Shown here: piece after piece, positions 44,744 through 53,134 of the stretch
How positions within the stretch are numbered: the first letter of the stretch is position 1
How the letters are laid out: each line of letters opens with the position of its first letter
Source of the DNA: Bradyrhizobium jicamae
Lineage (GTDB): Bacteria > Pseudomonadota > Alphaproteobacteria > Rhizobiales > Xanthobacteraceae
Assembly (NCBI RefSeq): GCF_018130695.1
Contig: NZ_JAFCJX010000001.1
Coordinates: 186,001 to 250,000, forward strand
DNA: 64,000 nucleotides
Reading direction: 5' to 3'
The notes under the pieces: generated by a model
The model's database searches: none
What the model saw: only the letters and a program-made list of their open reading frames with translations
What the model was told of the DNA's origin: nothing
Program-made: the position numbers and the translations under genes

Positions 44744-46967
44744 GGGTCGGCCCTCCGAAATTCGCGCGCGGCCGGCGCGTCGGCATGGCGTGGCTGTTCT
44801 GCTGGTGCCACAGGCTTCCGTAAATCTCGTTCCGCGCCAGCAACTCCTCGTGCCGACCGATGTCGTCGACGACGCCGCGATTCAGCACCAGGATCGCGTC
44901 GCAATCGACCAGCGACGACAACCGGTGCGAGATGATGATCAGGGTCCGCCCACGTGCGATCCGCGAGATATTCGCGTTCACGATCGCCTCACTCTCCGCA
45001 TCGAGCGCGCTGGTTGCCTCGTCCAGAATGAGAATCGGCGGGTTGACGATCAAAGCGCGCGCGATCGCAAGCCGCTGACGCTGGCCGCCCGACAGGTTCG
45101 GCGAACCTTCGTAGATATAGGTCTCATAGCCACGCGGCAGCTTGTCGATGAACTCTTCCGCGCCCGCCATGCGGGCCGCCTGCACGATTTCGTCGAAAGT
45201 CGCGTCCGGCTTGGCGGCGGCGATATTCTCGCGGATCGTGCCGCTGAACAGGAAGTTTTCCTGCAGCACCACGCCGGTGTTGCGGCGCAAATGATCGACG
45301 TCATACTCGCGAACGTCGATGCCATCGATCTTGATCAGCCCGCCATAGTCGGAGTGCAGCCGCTGCAGAAGCCGGGTAATCGTGGTCTTGCCCGAGCCGC
45401 TCTTGCCCATGACGCCGAGGGTCGTGCCGGTCGGGATTTCAAAAGATACGCCGTTCAGCGCCGGCGACACCGCGCCCTTGTACTTGAATAAGACGCTGGA
45501 GAATTCGACATGGCCTTGCAGCGGCACCTGAACGCCATGCCCGGACCGCCCCTCCTCCGCCTCATGGTTGACCAGGTTGCCCACAATGCCGACGGCCATT
45601 CGCGCTTCGTCGAGCTGATTGACCAGCTGCGCCATCTGCATGAGCGGGGCAGCCACACGCTGGGACAGCATCAGGAATGCGAACAACGCTCCAATGTAGA
45701 CGGGATCCGAAGTGGATATCGCCAGATAGACACCAACCGCATAGGATCCGCTGACAGTCAGTCGCTCGAGCGGGCGCACAACGGCCTGGATCGTCACTCC
45801 GGCGATGCCTTCCGCCAGTCTTGCCTTCGCGACGCGAGCAACATGAACATCCCACATGTGCTTTTGCCGCGCATCAAGCGCCAGCGACTTGATGGTCCGG
45901 ATGCCGTTCAGGTTCTGCACCATGAATGCGCCTTGAGCACCTTCTGCGGCCAGCACGGCCGTCGACTTCTTGCGATAGTAAGGCAGCATCAGAATGAGCC
46001 ACGCCGCAATCAGAGCGGAGAGCCCGAGCACGATGAACGTCAAGAGCGGGCTGAAGAAGAACATCACCGGTAGAAAGAAGAGCAGTGTCGTCGAGTCCAG
46101 GATGGCCCCGAACAACTGGCCGATCAGGAAGGACCGAACCCTGAATATCTCGCGCATGTCGCGTGCAATCAGGCCGATCTGGTTGCGCTCGAAATAGTCG
46201 ATCGGGAGGTTGAGGACCCTCTCGAAGACGTAAGTCGAGAGCTTGACGTCCAGCCGCGCCGTCAGATTGTGGACCAGATACTGGCGCAGGAAGAAGAACA
46301 TCGTCTCGAACGCGATGATCACCAGCATCGCAAGGCACAGCACGTAGAAGGTGTTGAACGCCTTGTAGTACATCACCTTGTCGGACAAGAGCCGCCAGAA
46401 CATGATCGGCGCCAGGCCCAGAAGGCCGAGCACGAGCGCCGCGACCGCGACGTCGCGCACGATGCGACGCTCGCGGAAGATCAGCGCGGTGATGAAGCCG
46501 AAGCCGAACGGCTGGTTCTCGTCCGAGATTTCATAGTCGCGTTTGGCCAACACGACTTCGCCGGTCCAGATGTCTTCGAACCGGATGCGATCGATGACGA
46601 GTAGCGCGTCTTCGCCGACATTCGGGTCACGAAGCACCACACGCGGATTGTTCTCATCGCCCTCCAAGCGCAGCAGCACCATCTTGCTGTCGTCCTTGAG
46701 GCAGACGATCGCAGGCAGCGCCTTCTTCAGATGGCTGAGCCCGTCCCAGTCGAGATGAACGGCCTTGGCGCGCATCCCCGAATTGTTGGCGCATTTGAGG
46801 ATCTCGGAGGTCGTGACCTCATCGCCGCCCAGGACGTTCTCGTGAATGAGTTGCGAAGTTGTGAGATGCAAGCCGTGTTGACGCGCAACAATGACGAGGC
46901 AGCCGAGACCGGACGGCTCTTTTGTATCGACAACGCCGGTCTCAACCGAAGAGAGGTCAACGCTCAT
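44733..46967 (-). CDS. Type I secretion ABC exporter with degenerate C39-like domain (744 aa)
   Basis: Residues 1-140 are a C39-like domain whose catalytic positions are lost: SGLGCL has Ser19 where C39 peptidases have Cys, and the PAIVCLKD region lacks the His. This is the RTX-exporter (HlyB) type rather than a leader peptidase. A six-helix transmembrane domain spans about 160-450. The nucleotide-binding domain has Walker A GKSGSGKTT (521-529), LSGGQ (625-629) and Walker B ILILDEATSALD. The ATG at 46967 has AGGGG 5 nt upstream. Expected substrates are proteins with C-terminal signals, such as the RTX and Hint proteins here. Confidence 0.93.
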   Translation of the reverse strand: MSVDLSSVETGVVDTKEPSGLGCLVIVARQHGLHLTTSQLIHENVLGGDEVTTSEILKCANNSGMRAKAVHLDWDGLSHLKKALPAIVCLKDDSKMVLLRLEGDENNPRVVLRDPNVGEDALLVIDRIRFEDIWTGEVVLAKRDYEISDENQPFGFGFITALIFRERRIVRDVAVAALVLGLLGLAPIMFWRLLSDKVMYYKAFNTFYVLCLAMLVIIAFETMFFFLRQYLVHNLTARLDVKLSTYVFERVLNLPIDYFERNQIGLIARDMREIFRVRSFLIGQLFGAILDSTTLLFFLPVMFFFSPLLTFIVLGLSALIAAWLILMLPYYRKKSTAVLAAEGAQGAFMVQNLNGIRTIKSLALDARQKHMWDVHVARVAKARLAEGIAGVTIQAVVRPLERLTVSGSYAVGVYLAISTSDPVYIGALFAFLMLSQRVAAPLMQMAQLVNQLDEARMAVGIVGNLVNHEAEEGRSGHGVQVPLQGHVEFSSVLFKYKGAVSPALNGVSFEIPTGTTLGVMGKSGSGKTTITRLLQRLHSDYGGLIKIDGIDVREYDVDHLRRNTGVVLQENFLFSGTIRENIAAAKPDATFDEIVQAARMAGAEEFIDKLPRGYETYIYEGSPNLSGGQRQRLAIARALIVNPPILILDEATSALDAESEAIVNANISRIARGRTLIIISHRLSSLVDCDAILVLNRGVVDDIGRHEELLARNEIYGSLWHQQNSHAMPTRRPRANFGGPTLVS

Positions 46968-47276
46968 CTTTACCCCTAACTTGCCTGAAACGGTCGGTGC
47001 TTGAACCTGCGGTGTGTTATACACCAGCGCTGTTAGCACTCGCAGCAAAAATCGTAAGCTGCTGAGAGTTATGCCGCATTCGGCTGGAAAAGACCAATGT
47101 TACTCTCGTAACTTGACGCAATGTGATTAACGCCACCGGCGCGCGTTCAATCAGGCATGCAACGAACGGCTGTTCCCAATCCAGGAACCTCGCGCGCAGT
47201 TGCGACTCTCTGCGATTGCCAGCAATCATTCACAAAAAGACAAAAAATCGAGGCGCTCGGGCCTTCGCTCATGAGG
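46968..47276. other. Upstream region of the type I secretion operon, no gene seen
   Basis: These 309 bases should contain the promoter of the ABC-HlyD-Sel1 operon. TGTTAT (47015) and TGTTAG (47031) lie near the gene, and AATGTTACTC near 47097. There is no ORF with coding character. Repeat copy E begins directly after. Confidence 0.45.
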
Positions 47277-47407
47277 CTAAAGCGCGATGAGATCAGGTCG
47301 AATCGTCATCGCGCTTTAGCTCATTGTTTGAGCATGATCTCCGCGCAAACGCCTTCGGCGTTTGTCGCGAGGGAAAACCGCTCCACACTTTTCCGGATCA
47401 TGCTCTA
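47277..47407 (+). repeat. Mosaic palindromic intergenic repeat, copy E (full length)
   Basis: Full copy from CTAAAGCGCGATGAG through the CGCTTTAGCTCATTGTTTGAGCATGATC connector, the hairpin CGCAAACGCC-TTC-GGCGTTTG, to CTCCACACTTTTCCGGATCATGCTCTAG. One base in the right half (CTCCACAC) differs from the common CTTCACAC. It lies 22 bp from the end of the methyltransferase gene. Confidence 0.92.
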
Positions 47408-47429
47408 GCGCTGATCCTCACCCATTCTC

Positions 47430-48056
47430 TCAAGCAACTTCTTCCCTGAAATTGAAACCCGATCGATCCAGCTCGGCCAGTATCGATTCGCCGTCTGCTT
47501 CAGGCATCAATGCAAGCGCCACGATCTCGAAATTCTCGGTTCGCGTCGAGACCTCGGAAAATCCTGCGCTGAGCAGCAGGCTTCCCATGCGCTCGGCCGT
47601 GAAGCCGGTGCGATGGGCCATGTAATGATGCCCCTGCTCGATCGCGCGGGAGTGACCATAGAGCATGTCGAGCGGCCGAATCGGGCCGGCCGGGGAATTG
47701 TAGGCAATGGTGGCGATCCCGTGCTTGGTGATGAATTCGGCAACCGCCTCCAGGTCGGGACTCATCACCAGCGCAAATCCATCGGGCTTCAGCACGCGGT
47801 GGAATTGACGCAGCACCGGATAGACCTCATGCGCATAAAGGTGCTCGAGCATATGCGAGGACCACACCGCATCGAAGGATTGCGGGGCGAATGAGTGATC
47901 GAGCTCGGTGACGGACCCCACGACATCCGGGTTGACCTCCGGATCGATGTCGAGGCGCAGCTCTTCCCAATGCTGTTCGGCGATCATCCGGGCAATGCGA
48001 CGCGCCGGCCCTGGACCGGAACCTGCGTTGAGCATGCGTTTGAGCTCGAAGACCAA
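47430..48056 (-). CDS. Class I SAM-dependent methyltransferase (208 aa)
   Basis: Motif I is MLNAGSGPGPARRIARMI, followed by LRLDIDPEVNPDVVG, VWSSHMLEHLYAHEV and RVLKPDGFALVMSPDLEAV, the usual methyltransferase 11 pattern. The start is a TTG at 48056 with AGGG 7 nt upstream; an ATG seven codons in would cut into motif I. It may decorate the locus glycan or a lipid carrier, but the substrate is unknown. It lies between the type I secretion operon and the RTX gene, all on the minus strand. Confidence 0.82.
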   Translation of the reverse strand: MVFELKRMLNAGSGPGPARRIARMIAEQHWEELRLDIDPEVNPDVVGSVTELDHSFAPQSFDAVWSSHMLEHLYAHEVYPVLRQFHRVLKPDGFALVMSPDLEAVAEFITKHGIATIAYNSPAGPIRPLDMLYGHSRAIEQGHHYMAHRTGFTAERMGSLLLSAGFSEVSTRTENFEIVALALMPEADGESILAELDRSGFNFREEVA

Positions 48057-48206
48057 ATCTAACCCTTTCGGCTGGCGAACAGGGCGCCCCGTTCGTACCG
48101 GCCGACCTTACCAACCGGGCGGCTATTCCACCAGAACCGCGGGAGCCGGCTTGCACAAGAAGGTAAATCGACGCCAGCGATCCCAACCCAAAGCCCCTCG
48201 CACAAA

Positions 48207-48234
48207 GCAAAAAGCCCCGCCGAAGCGGGGCTTT
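48207..48234 (-). terminator. Rho-independent terminator of the RTX gene
   Basis: AAAGCCCCGC (48211-48220) pairs with GCGGGGCTTT (48225-48234) around CGAA (TTCG on the minus strand). On the minus strand CTTTTTGCTTT follows. It is 27 bp after the RTX stop. Confidence 0.88.
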
Positions 48235-48261
48235 CCAAGGGTGAGATCGGCGATTTCAGCT

Positions 48262-49590
48262 CTAGGAGAGCTTGACCACCTGATCGGTGAAGTACAGGTC
48301 CGAAACGCCGGACACGTTGATGTGCTGACCATCGTTGAACACGAGGTTGTACGAGTTCGTTCCCGAGTCGTAGGTGAGCGAGTTGACATCGCTGAACGCA
48401 CGATCCTTGAAGCCGACCACGTCGTCGCCGCCACCGCCGATGATGGTGTCGTTGCCGATCTTGGTTTCGATGTGGAACGTGTCGTCGCCCGCGCCACCCT
48501 GCAGGGTCGAGCTGGCACCCGTTCCGCCATAGACCCAGAACTCGTTGTTCGAGCCCGCAGCGCCCGTATCCTGGAAGTAGTCGCCCTGCTGACCGATGAT
48601 GGTGTCGTTGCCGGAGCCGCCCGTGAGCGTGTCGGTGCCGGCAAGACCATTCGAACCAGAGTCGTAAAGATAGGTATTGCCGGTGCCGGCCTGCAGCAGC
48701 TGATGCGTGCCCGTGCCCGCAACGATGAAGTTGCTGCCGCTGCCGCCATAGAGCGTGTCGTTGCCGGCGCCGCCATACAGGCTGTCGGCACCCGCGCCGC
48801 CCTGCATGATGTTGGCTTCGCCGTTCTGCGTGCTGCCCGAGCCGAGAATGTTGTAGCCGCCGGAGCCGCTGCCCGAGATGAGCAGCGAGTTGGTGCCGCC
48901 ATGCAGCTCGGTGTGGCCGGAGCCGCCGATGAGCGTATCGGAGCCGTAGCCCCAGATCGTGTCGTTGCCGGTGCCCGCGACCAGCGTGCTCGTGCCCGAT
49001 GACACGTCGCGAATGGTGTTGTTGCCGCTGCCGCCGGACTCGGCGAGCTGATGCGCACCCGTGCCGACCTGGATGAAATTGTCGCCTGCGCCGCCGATCA
49101 GGGTGTCGGCGCCGCTGCCGCCATAGAGGCTGTCGTTGCCGTCGCCGCCGAGGATGGAGTCTGCGCCCGTGCCGCCGCCGATGACGTCGTTACCGCCGCC
49201 GCCATAAACCGTATCATTGCCGCTGTCGTACAGGTTGAGCGTATCGTTGCCCGACCCCATCGCAATGAAGATGCTGTTGCCTGCGTTCTGGGTGTCGGTC
49301 ACCGTGAGATGGTTGCCGCCGGCATCATCCATGATGATGGCCTTCAGCGTCGATGTGGTCTGAACCGTCGTCGAGTTGGTGACATCCAGAACCTGAATCA
49401 CCGGCGACAGCGGGCCGCCGCTATAGGCACCCTGCTCGACCCAAGCCTTCTTGCCGTCCTCGGCACCAGGATTATACGTCCCGTCACTTTGCAGAGCGTT
49501 CAACAACGCAGCCTGTACGGAAGCATCCAGATGACCACTCGCAGTAAGGTCGGCGTTCAGTTCGGTCTTCGTCAAATAGCTGACGCTCAT
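48262..49590 (-). CDS. RTX (haemolysin-type calcium-binding) secreted protein (442 aa)
   Basis: Residues about 110-400 consist of RTX nonapeptides (GSGNDTLNLYDSGNDTVYGGGGNDVIGGG, GGDGNDSLYGGSGADTLIGG, GGAGNDTLYGG) that fold into calcium-filled beta-rolls outside the cell. No enzymatic domain is visible in the short N-terminus (SYLTKTELNADLTASG), so it is more likely a structural or adhesive surface protein. The last 50 residues (VNSLTYDSGTNSYNLVFNDG to TDQVVKLS) would carry the type I signal. The ATG at 49590 has AGGGGG 5 nt upstream. The exporter genes lie 1.3 kb downstream. Confidence 0.92.
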   Translation of the reverse strand: MSVSYLTKTELNADLTASGHLDASVQAALLNALQSDGTYNPGAEDGKKAWVEQGAYSGGPLSPVIQVLDVTNSTTVQTTSTLKAIIMDDAGGNHLTVTDTQNAGNSIFIAMGSGNDTLNLYDSGNDTVYGGGGNDVIGGGTGADSILGGDGNDSLYGGSGADTLIGGAGDNFIQVGTGAHQLAESGGSGNNTIRDVSSGTSTLVAGTGNDTIWGYGSDTLIGGSGHTELHGGTNSLLISGSGSGGYNILGSGSTQNGEANIMQGGAGADSLYGGAGNDTLYGGSGSNFIVAGTGTHQLLQAGTGNTYLYDSGSNGLAGTDTLTGGSGNDTIIGQQGDYFQDTGAAGSNNEFWVYGGTGASSTLQGGAGDDTFHIETKIGNDTIIGGGGDDVVGFKDRAFSDVNSLTYDSGTNSYNLVFNDGQHINVSGVSDLYFTDQVVKLS

Positions 49591-49980
49591 GGTACCCCCT
49601 GCTAATCAATTCACGGCCGACGAACCGGCCAAGAGATTTCTGGCTAGCCCCCGCGAGACATCGAAACCAATGTGATGCCTCACGTGCGCTTTGTTAGCCC
49701 AATGTTAACTGCACTGCACACCAAGTCAAGAAAGGAATTTGGACTTTGATAACTCAATTCAAAGGCAATGTCATATTGTGGTTAAATTGAAGGCAGACGC
49801 AACACTTTTTTAACGTGTTCACTAACTCAAGATTTGAGAATTGATCCCGGGCCAAACTTGCAATCTACTCATCTCGGCGAAGCCGCCGACACAAACCGGC
49901 CCACAGAGCGAATCACGAATCCTTAATATCTTTCAGCTAGTTAAGACAATTCTGCCGCAGCCATCCGTCACCCTAGCTCA
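49591..49980. other. AT-rich divergent promoter region between RTX gene and parA-like gene
   Basis: The 390 bases are clearly AT-richer than the flanks and lack coding character. They should hold the RTX promoter (minus) and that of the ParA-like gene (plus). TTGTTAG/TGTTAAC motifs lie at 49691-49709. The ParA-like start has no visible Shine-Dalgarno. Confidence 0.5.
49691..49709 (+). promoter_or_regulatory. Paired TGTTA motif upstream of the RTX gene
   Basis: TGTTAG (49692) and TGTTAAC (49703) are 11 bp apart, about 100-120 nt upstream of the RTX start. The arrangement matches the pairs at 13372 and 26641. Possible shared operator; low certainty. Confidence 0.3.
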
Positions 49981-50631
49981 ATGCCCATCATCACAGTCGC
50001 TCAAAGAAAAGGCGGGGTCGGCAAGACCACGATTGCGATTTGCATGACGGCTGAGTTGGCCCGCCGCGGCCACCGTGTCGCCCTGGTTGATGGGGATCCA
50101 CAGCGGTCTGCCTGCCAATGGGCTGAGCTCGGCAACCTCGAATTCCCTGTCTATGAGATCGGATTAGGCAGCGAACCGGTCGCACGCTGGGCACGAGATG
50201 TGAAGAATGTTAAGGCCGACATCGTCGTCGTCGATACGGCGCCGAATGAGCGTGAAATGGGCGCCTCGATCGCGATCGCGAACGTGATGCTCGTCCCCTG
50301 CACCGCGTCGGGCCTCGATATCGAAGCCACCGTCCATACCATTGGAATCATTGACGCGGTTCGCAAACGGCGCGCCGAGCCGATCAGGGTTCTGCTGGTG
50401 CCAAACAGGGTCGACCGACGCAGCCTGGAGGGACGTCAGCTGGTGGATGAACTGAAGCAATTCGAGGAAAACATCGCGCCCGCGATCACCAATCGTTCGG
50501 CCTTCGTGCGCGCCTTCGCTGTCGGGCAATCGGTGGCGACATTCGCCCCAAACGCGCCTGCGGATCTCGAGATTCGGGCGTTGACGGACGTGGTAGAGAA
50601 GGCTCTCGGCGCTCGAAGAATCACAAAATAA
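49981..50631 (+). CDS. ParA/MinD-family ATPase, orphan (216 aa)
   Basis: The deviant Walker A motif KGGVGKTT lies at residues 10-17, DGDPQRSACQWAEL follows at 38-51, and VVVDTAP (Walker B) near 83. The protein is of the short ParA type without an N-terminal DNA-binding domain. No parB gene or parS-like site is adjacent, so plasmid or chromosome partition is unlikely. Orphan ParA-like ATPases position surface or secretion assemblies in some bacteria; that is a possibility here. The ATG follows the promoter region with no clear ribosome site. Confidence 0.88.
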   Translation: MPIITVAQRKGGVGKTTIAICMTAELARRGHRVALVDGDPQRSACQWAELGNLEFPVYEIGLGSEPVARWARDVKNVKADIVVVDTAPNEREMGASIAIANVMLVPCTASGLDIEATVHTIGIIDAVRKRRAEPIRVLLVPNRVDRRSLEGRQLVDELKQFEENIAPAITNRSAFVRAFAVGQSVATFAPNAPADLEIRALTDVVEKALGARRITK

Positions 50632-50736
50632 GTGCGTGCCATGCAAAGCACGCAATAGGCCCATTCCAAGATCGAAAGCCAAACGCACAACGATGGCGCA
50701 TCGGTCGGTCGACGGCCCGAATCGCTGTCCCAAGCG

Positions 50737-51222
50737 TCAGAACTTCTCCCTGAATTCGAAGCGAAAGTCCTTCTGCGCAGGCATCGTCCCGAGCACGGCT
50801 TCCTTGCGGCCGTAACCCGGCACTTCCAGCGGCACGCAATCGGTGGCCTTGTAGTAGCAGACCTGCAGCTTGATCGCCTTGGGGCAGTTGTTTTCCGTGC
50901 TGATCACGTGGTCGAACAGGTTGGGATTCGTGGTGAACGGGCGGGCAAATCCGCCGACGCTCAGGCACGGTTTGCCCGCGAAGTCGCGATGACGCAGGAT
51001 CTCGACATCGCTGCTGCTGCGGATCAGGGGCGTCTGGACCGACCCGGGCCGCGTCCCTCCGACCTCAGGACGCCTGCCATAGCCGGTTAGCGGGTCTGTG
51101 GCGGTTTGACCAAACGCTGAGCCAGCGACGCCGGCGAGCACGACGATCTCCGCGGCAAGCACAGCCATTGCAGCCACCAACCGCGCCGCTCGCGTTACCA
51201 ACCCTATCATTGTGATCACCAT
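50737..51222 (-). CDS. Secreted hypothetical protein with four cysteines (161 aa)
   Basis: A signal peptide (ARLVAAMAVLAAEIVVLAGVAGSAFGQ) precedes a mature part of about 122 residues with four Cys (GKPCLSVGG, ENNCPKAI, LQVCYYKATDC), which could form two disulfides. No family recognised. The ATG at 51222 or another four codons later may be used; neither has a strong ribosome site. It is divergent from the initiating sugar transferase, with an AT-rich gap of 126 bp between. Confidence 0.7.
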   Translation of the reverse strand: MVITMIGLVTRAARLVAAMAVLAAEIVVLAGVAGSAFGQTATDPLTGYGRRPEVGGTRPGSVQTPLIRSSSDVEILRHRDFAGKPCLSVGGFARPFTTNPNLFDHVISTENNCPKAIKLQVCYYKATDCVPLEVPGYGRKEAVLGTMPAQKDFRFEFREKF

Positions 51223-51348
51223 TTCGACGCGCAGCCGCGGCGCCCGATCGTCCTATGGCAAGTTCGGCGTTGCGAATAGTAAATAAACAGTTAAACTGAC
51301 GAATGTTAATAACCTTGCGTTAATTGTTAAGGTATTGGGACCGGCGGA

Positions 51349-52938
51349 ATGCTCCATGAGGTAAGGTCAGGCGCCGCCTTCGCATCCGCGCAACGGAAAG
51401 CCGGCGCCAACAGGCCGTTACGAGACGAGAATTTACGAGATCTGAATGCGAACGCCGGCGCCAATGTGCATCGGCTGTTGGGTTCGGGTACACCCGCCAT
51501 CACCCAGGACATCAGGCCGTTGGAGTCGGACGCAGGCGCCGGTCGCCTGTTCGGTCTCCAGAAAGGTGCAGCCTCCGCAGCGAAGCTCCTGAGCCTCGAA
51601 TTTGCGACAGTAGCGACCACGGCCTACACGACCAGCGAACTGTATCACCGGCTGGTGGTGCCTGATGCAACGGTGGCCACCCAGTATTGGGGCGCGGCGC
51701 TGCTGCTGGCGGCACTCTATTGCGGCGCGACCCTCTGGCTGGGCGATTTCGGGCATCTGCAGAATTTCCGGCGCCAGCGCCTGTTGTGGAATGCCGTGCG
51801 CGCGTCCGTACTGGCCTTCGCATTCCTCGTCTCCGGAATGTTCCTGCTCAAGATTTCCGACGAGTATTCCCGCGGTGCGTTCATCGCGCAGTTCGCCGCG
51901 ATCTGTATTGCAAGCCTTGCGCTCCGTGGCGCTTTGATCGGCCGGCAACAGCGGGCGCTGGAAACCGGGCGGCTGGCGATGCGCCGCGCCTTCCTGGTCG
52001 GCGATCCCGTCGAAGCAACGGGGCTCTCACAGCGGCTCCGTGCGAGCGGCATAGTCACCGTGGCGCAATTTCCCTTCGACTTGCTCGAGAGTGGTCCGGA
52101 CGGTGAAGACGGTCGCAGGCTGATCGACGCGTGCCGCGGCCTTTGCGCCGACGATATCTTCATCCTGCCCAAACCTGGCCAGCTCAGGCGCATCAAGACG
52201 CTGACGGATCAGCTCTCGCAGCTTCCCGTTGCGGTGCACGTCCTCGTGCCGGGTTTCGACGGACTGCTGTCGGCCGCCGAAATCCTCGAATTCGGCGACG
52301 TGACGAGTATGCAGATTCAGGGCCGGCCCCTGTCTGCGCTCGACGAGCTCTTGAAGCGCAGCTTCGACGTGATCTTCGCGAGCGCCCTGCTGGTGGTGGC
52401 GTCCCCGTTCATGCTGGGCGCAGCCGTCCTGGTCAAACTGACCAGTCGTGGACCGATCCTGTTTCGTCAGACACGCCACGGTTACAACAACCAGGCGATC
52501 ACCGTGCTCAAGTTCCGGACGATGCGGGTCGAGGGCAACGAGGGCGGCTTCCGCCAGACCACCCGAAACGATCAGCGCGTCACCTGGATCGGAGGCTGGC
52601 TGCGCGCCTTGAGCATTGACGAGCTGCCGCAGCTCTTCAACGTGCTGCGCGGCGAGATGTCCCTGGTCGGCCCGAGACCGCATGCGCTCGCGCACAACAA
52701 GATGTTCGAGGAACGCATCCCGCCGCTCTCAAGGCGGCACAACGTGAAACCCGGCATCACCGGCTGGGCGCAGGTCCACCTGCTTCGCGGCGAGACCGAC
52801 ACGCTGGAGAAGATGCAGAAGCGGGTCGAGTTTGATCTGTTCTACATCGACAACTGGTCGTTCTACCTCGATATCAAGATCGTGGTCCTGACCGCGCTGT
52901 TGCTCCTCTCGCCGAAGAACTATCAGAACAGCTACTGA
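51349..52938 (+). CDS. Undecaprenyl-phosphate sugar-1-phosphate transferase (initiating transferase, 529 aa)
   Basis: This polyprenyl-phosphate phosphosugar transferase would begin lipid-linked repeat-unit synthesis. After about 75 non-conserved residues come four membrane helices (about 80-215), a CoA-binding-like Rossmann region and a fifth hydrophobic segment (FDVIFASALLVVASPFMLGAAVLVKL). The catalytic domain has GPILFRQTRHGYNNQAITVLKFRTM, SIDELPQLFNVLRGEMSLVGPRPH and KPGITGWAQV. The tail YQNSY is typical. WbaP/ExoY/PssA are related; the exact sugar (glucose or galactose) cannot be told. Confidence 0.93.
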   Translation: MLHEVRSGAAFASAQRKAGANRPLRDENLRDLNANAGANVHRLLGSGTPAITQDIRPLESDAGAGRLFGLQKGAASAAKLLSLEFATVATTAYTTSELYHRLVVPDATVATQYWGAALLLAALYCGATLWLGDFGHLQNFRRQRLLWNAVRASVLAFAFLVSGMFLLKISDEYSRGAFIAQFAAICIASLALRGALIGRQQRALETGRLAMRRAFLVGDPVEATGLSQRLRASGIVTVAQFPFDLLESGPDGEDGRRLIDACRGLCADDIFILPKPGQLRRIKTLTDQLSQLPVAVHVLVPGFDGLLSAAEILEFGDVTSMQIQGRPLSALDELLKRSFDVIFASALLVVASPFMLGAAVLVKLTSRGPILFRQTRHGYNNQAITVLKFRTMRVEGNEGGFRQTTRNDQRVTWIGGWLRALSIDELPQLFNVLRGEMSLVGPRPHALAHNKMFEERIPPLSRRHNVKPGITGWAQVHLLRGETDTLEKMQKRVEFDLFYIDNWSFYLDIKIVVLTALLLLSPKNYQNSY

Positions 52939-53002
52939 CGTCAGCGCCATCGTTGACGTGCAAGCCGCGGGCGGCGCCCCGGGCTTGCTTTTGCGAATCG
53001 AC

Positions 53003-53134
53003 CTACAGCATGATCCGGAAAAGTGTGAAGCGGTTTTCCCTCGCGACAAACGCCGAAGGCGTTTGCGCGGAGATCGTGCTCAAACAAAGAGCTAAAGCGC
53101 GATGACGATTCAGCCTAATCTCATCGCGCTTTAG
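53003..53134 (-). repeat. Mosaic palindromic intergenic repeat, copy F (full length)
   Basis: Full copy in the opposite direction: CTACAGCATGATCCGG, GTGTGAAGCGG, the hairpin ACAAACGCC-GAA-GGCGTTTG, then CTAAAGCGCGATGACG...TCATCGCGCTTTAG. Its last bases (TTA at 53131-53133) are the stop codon of the following minus-strand gene. Confidence 0.92.

Noticed and set aside
44733..46967. Bacteriocin exporter with active leader peptidase
   Set aside because: The catalytic Cys position of the C39-like domain is Ser19 and the His is missing, and no double-glycine leader peptide gene was seen nearby.
48300..49260. Regular short DNA repeats that could suggest a CRISPR array
   Set aside because: They are degenerate codons of RTX nonapeptides in a single frame; there are no constant repeats with unique spacers and no cas genes.
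49981..50631. Plasmid or chromosome partition locus
   Set aside because: No parB partner, no parS-like inverted repeats and no replication gene nearby.
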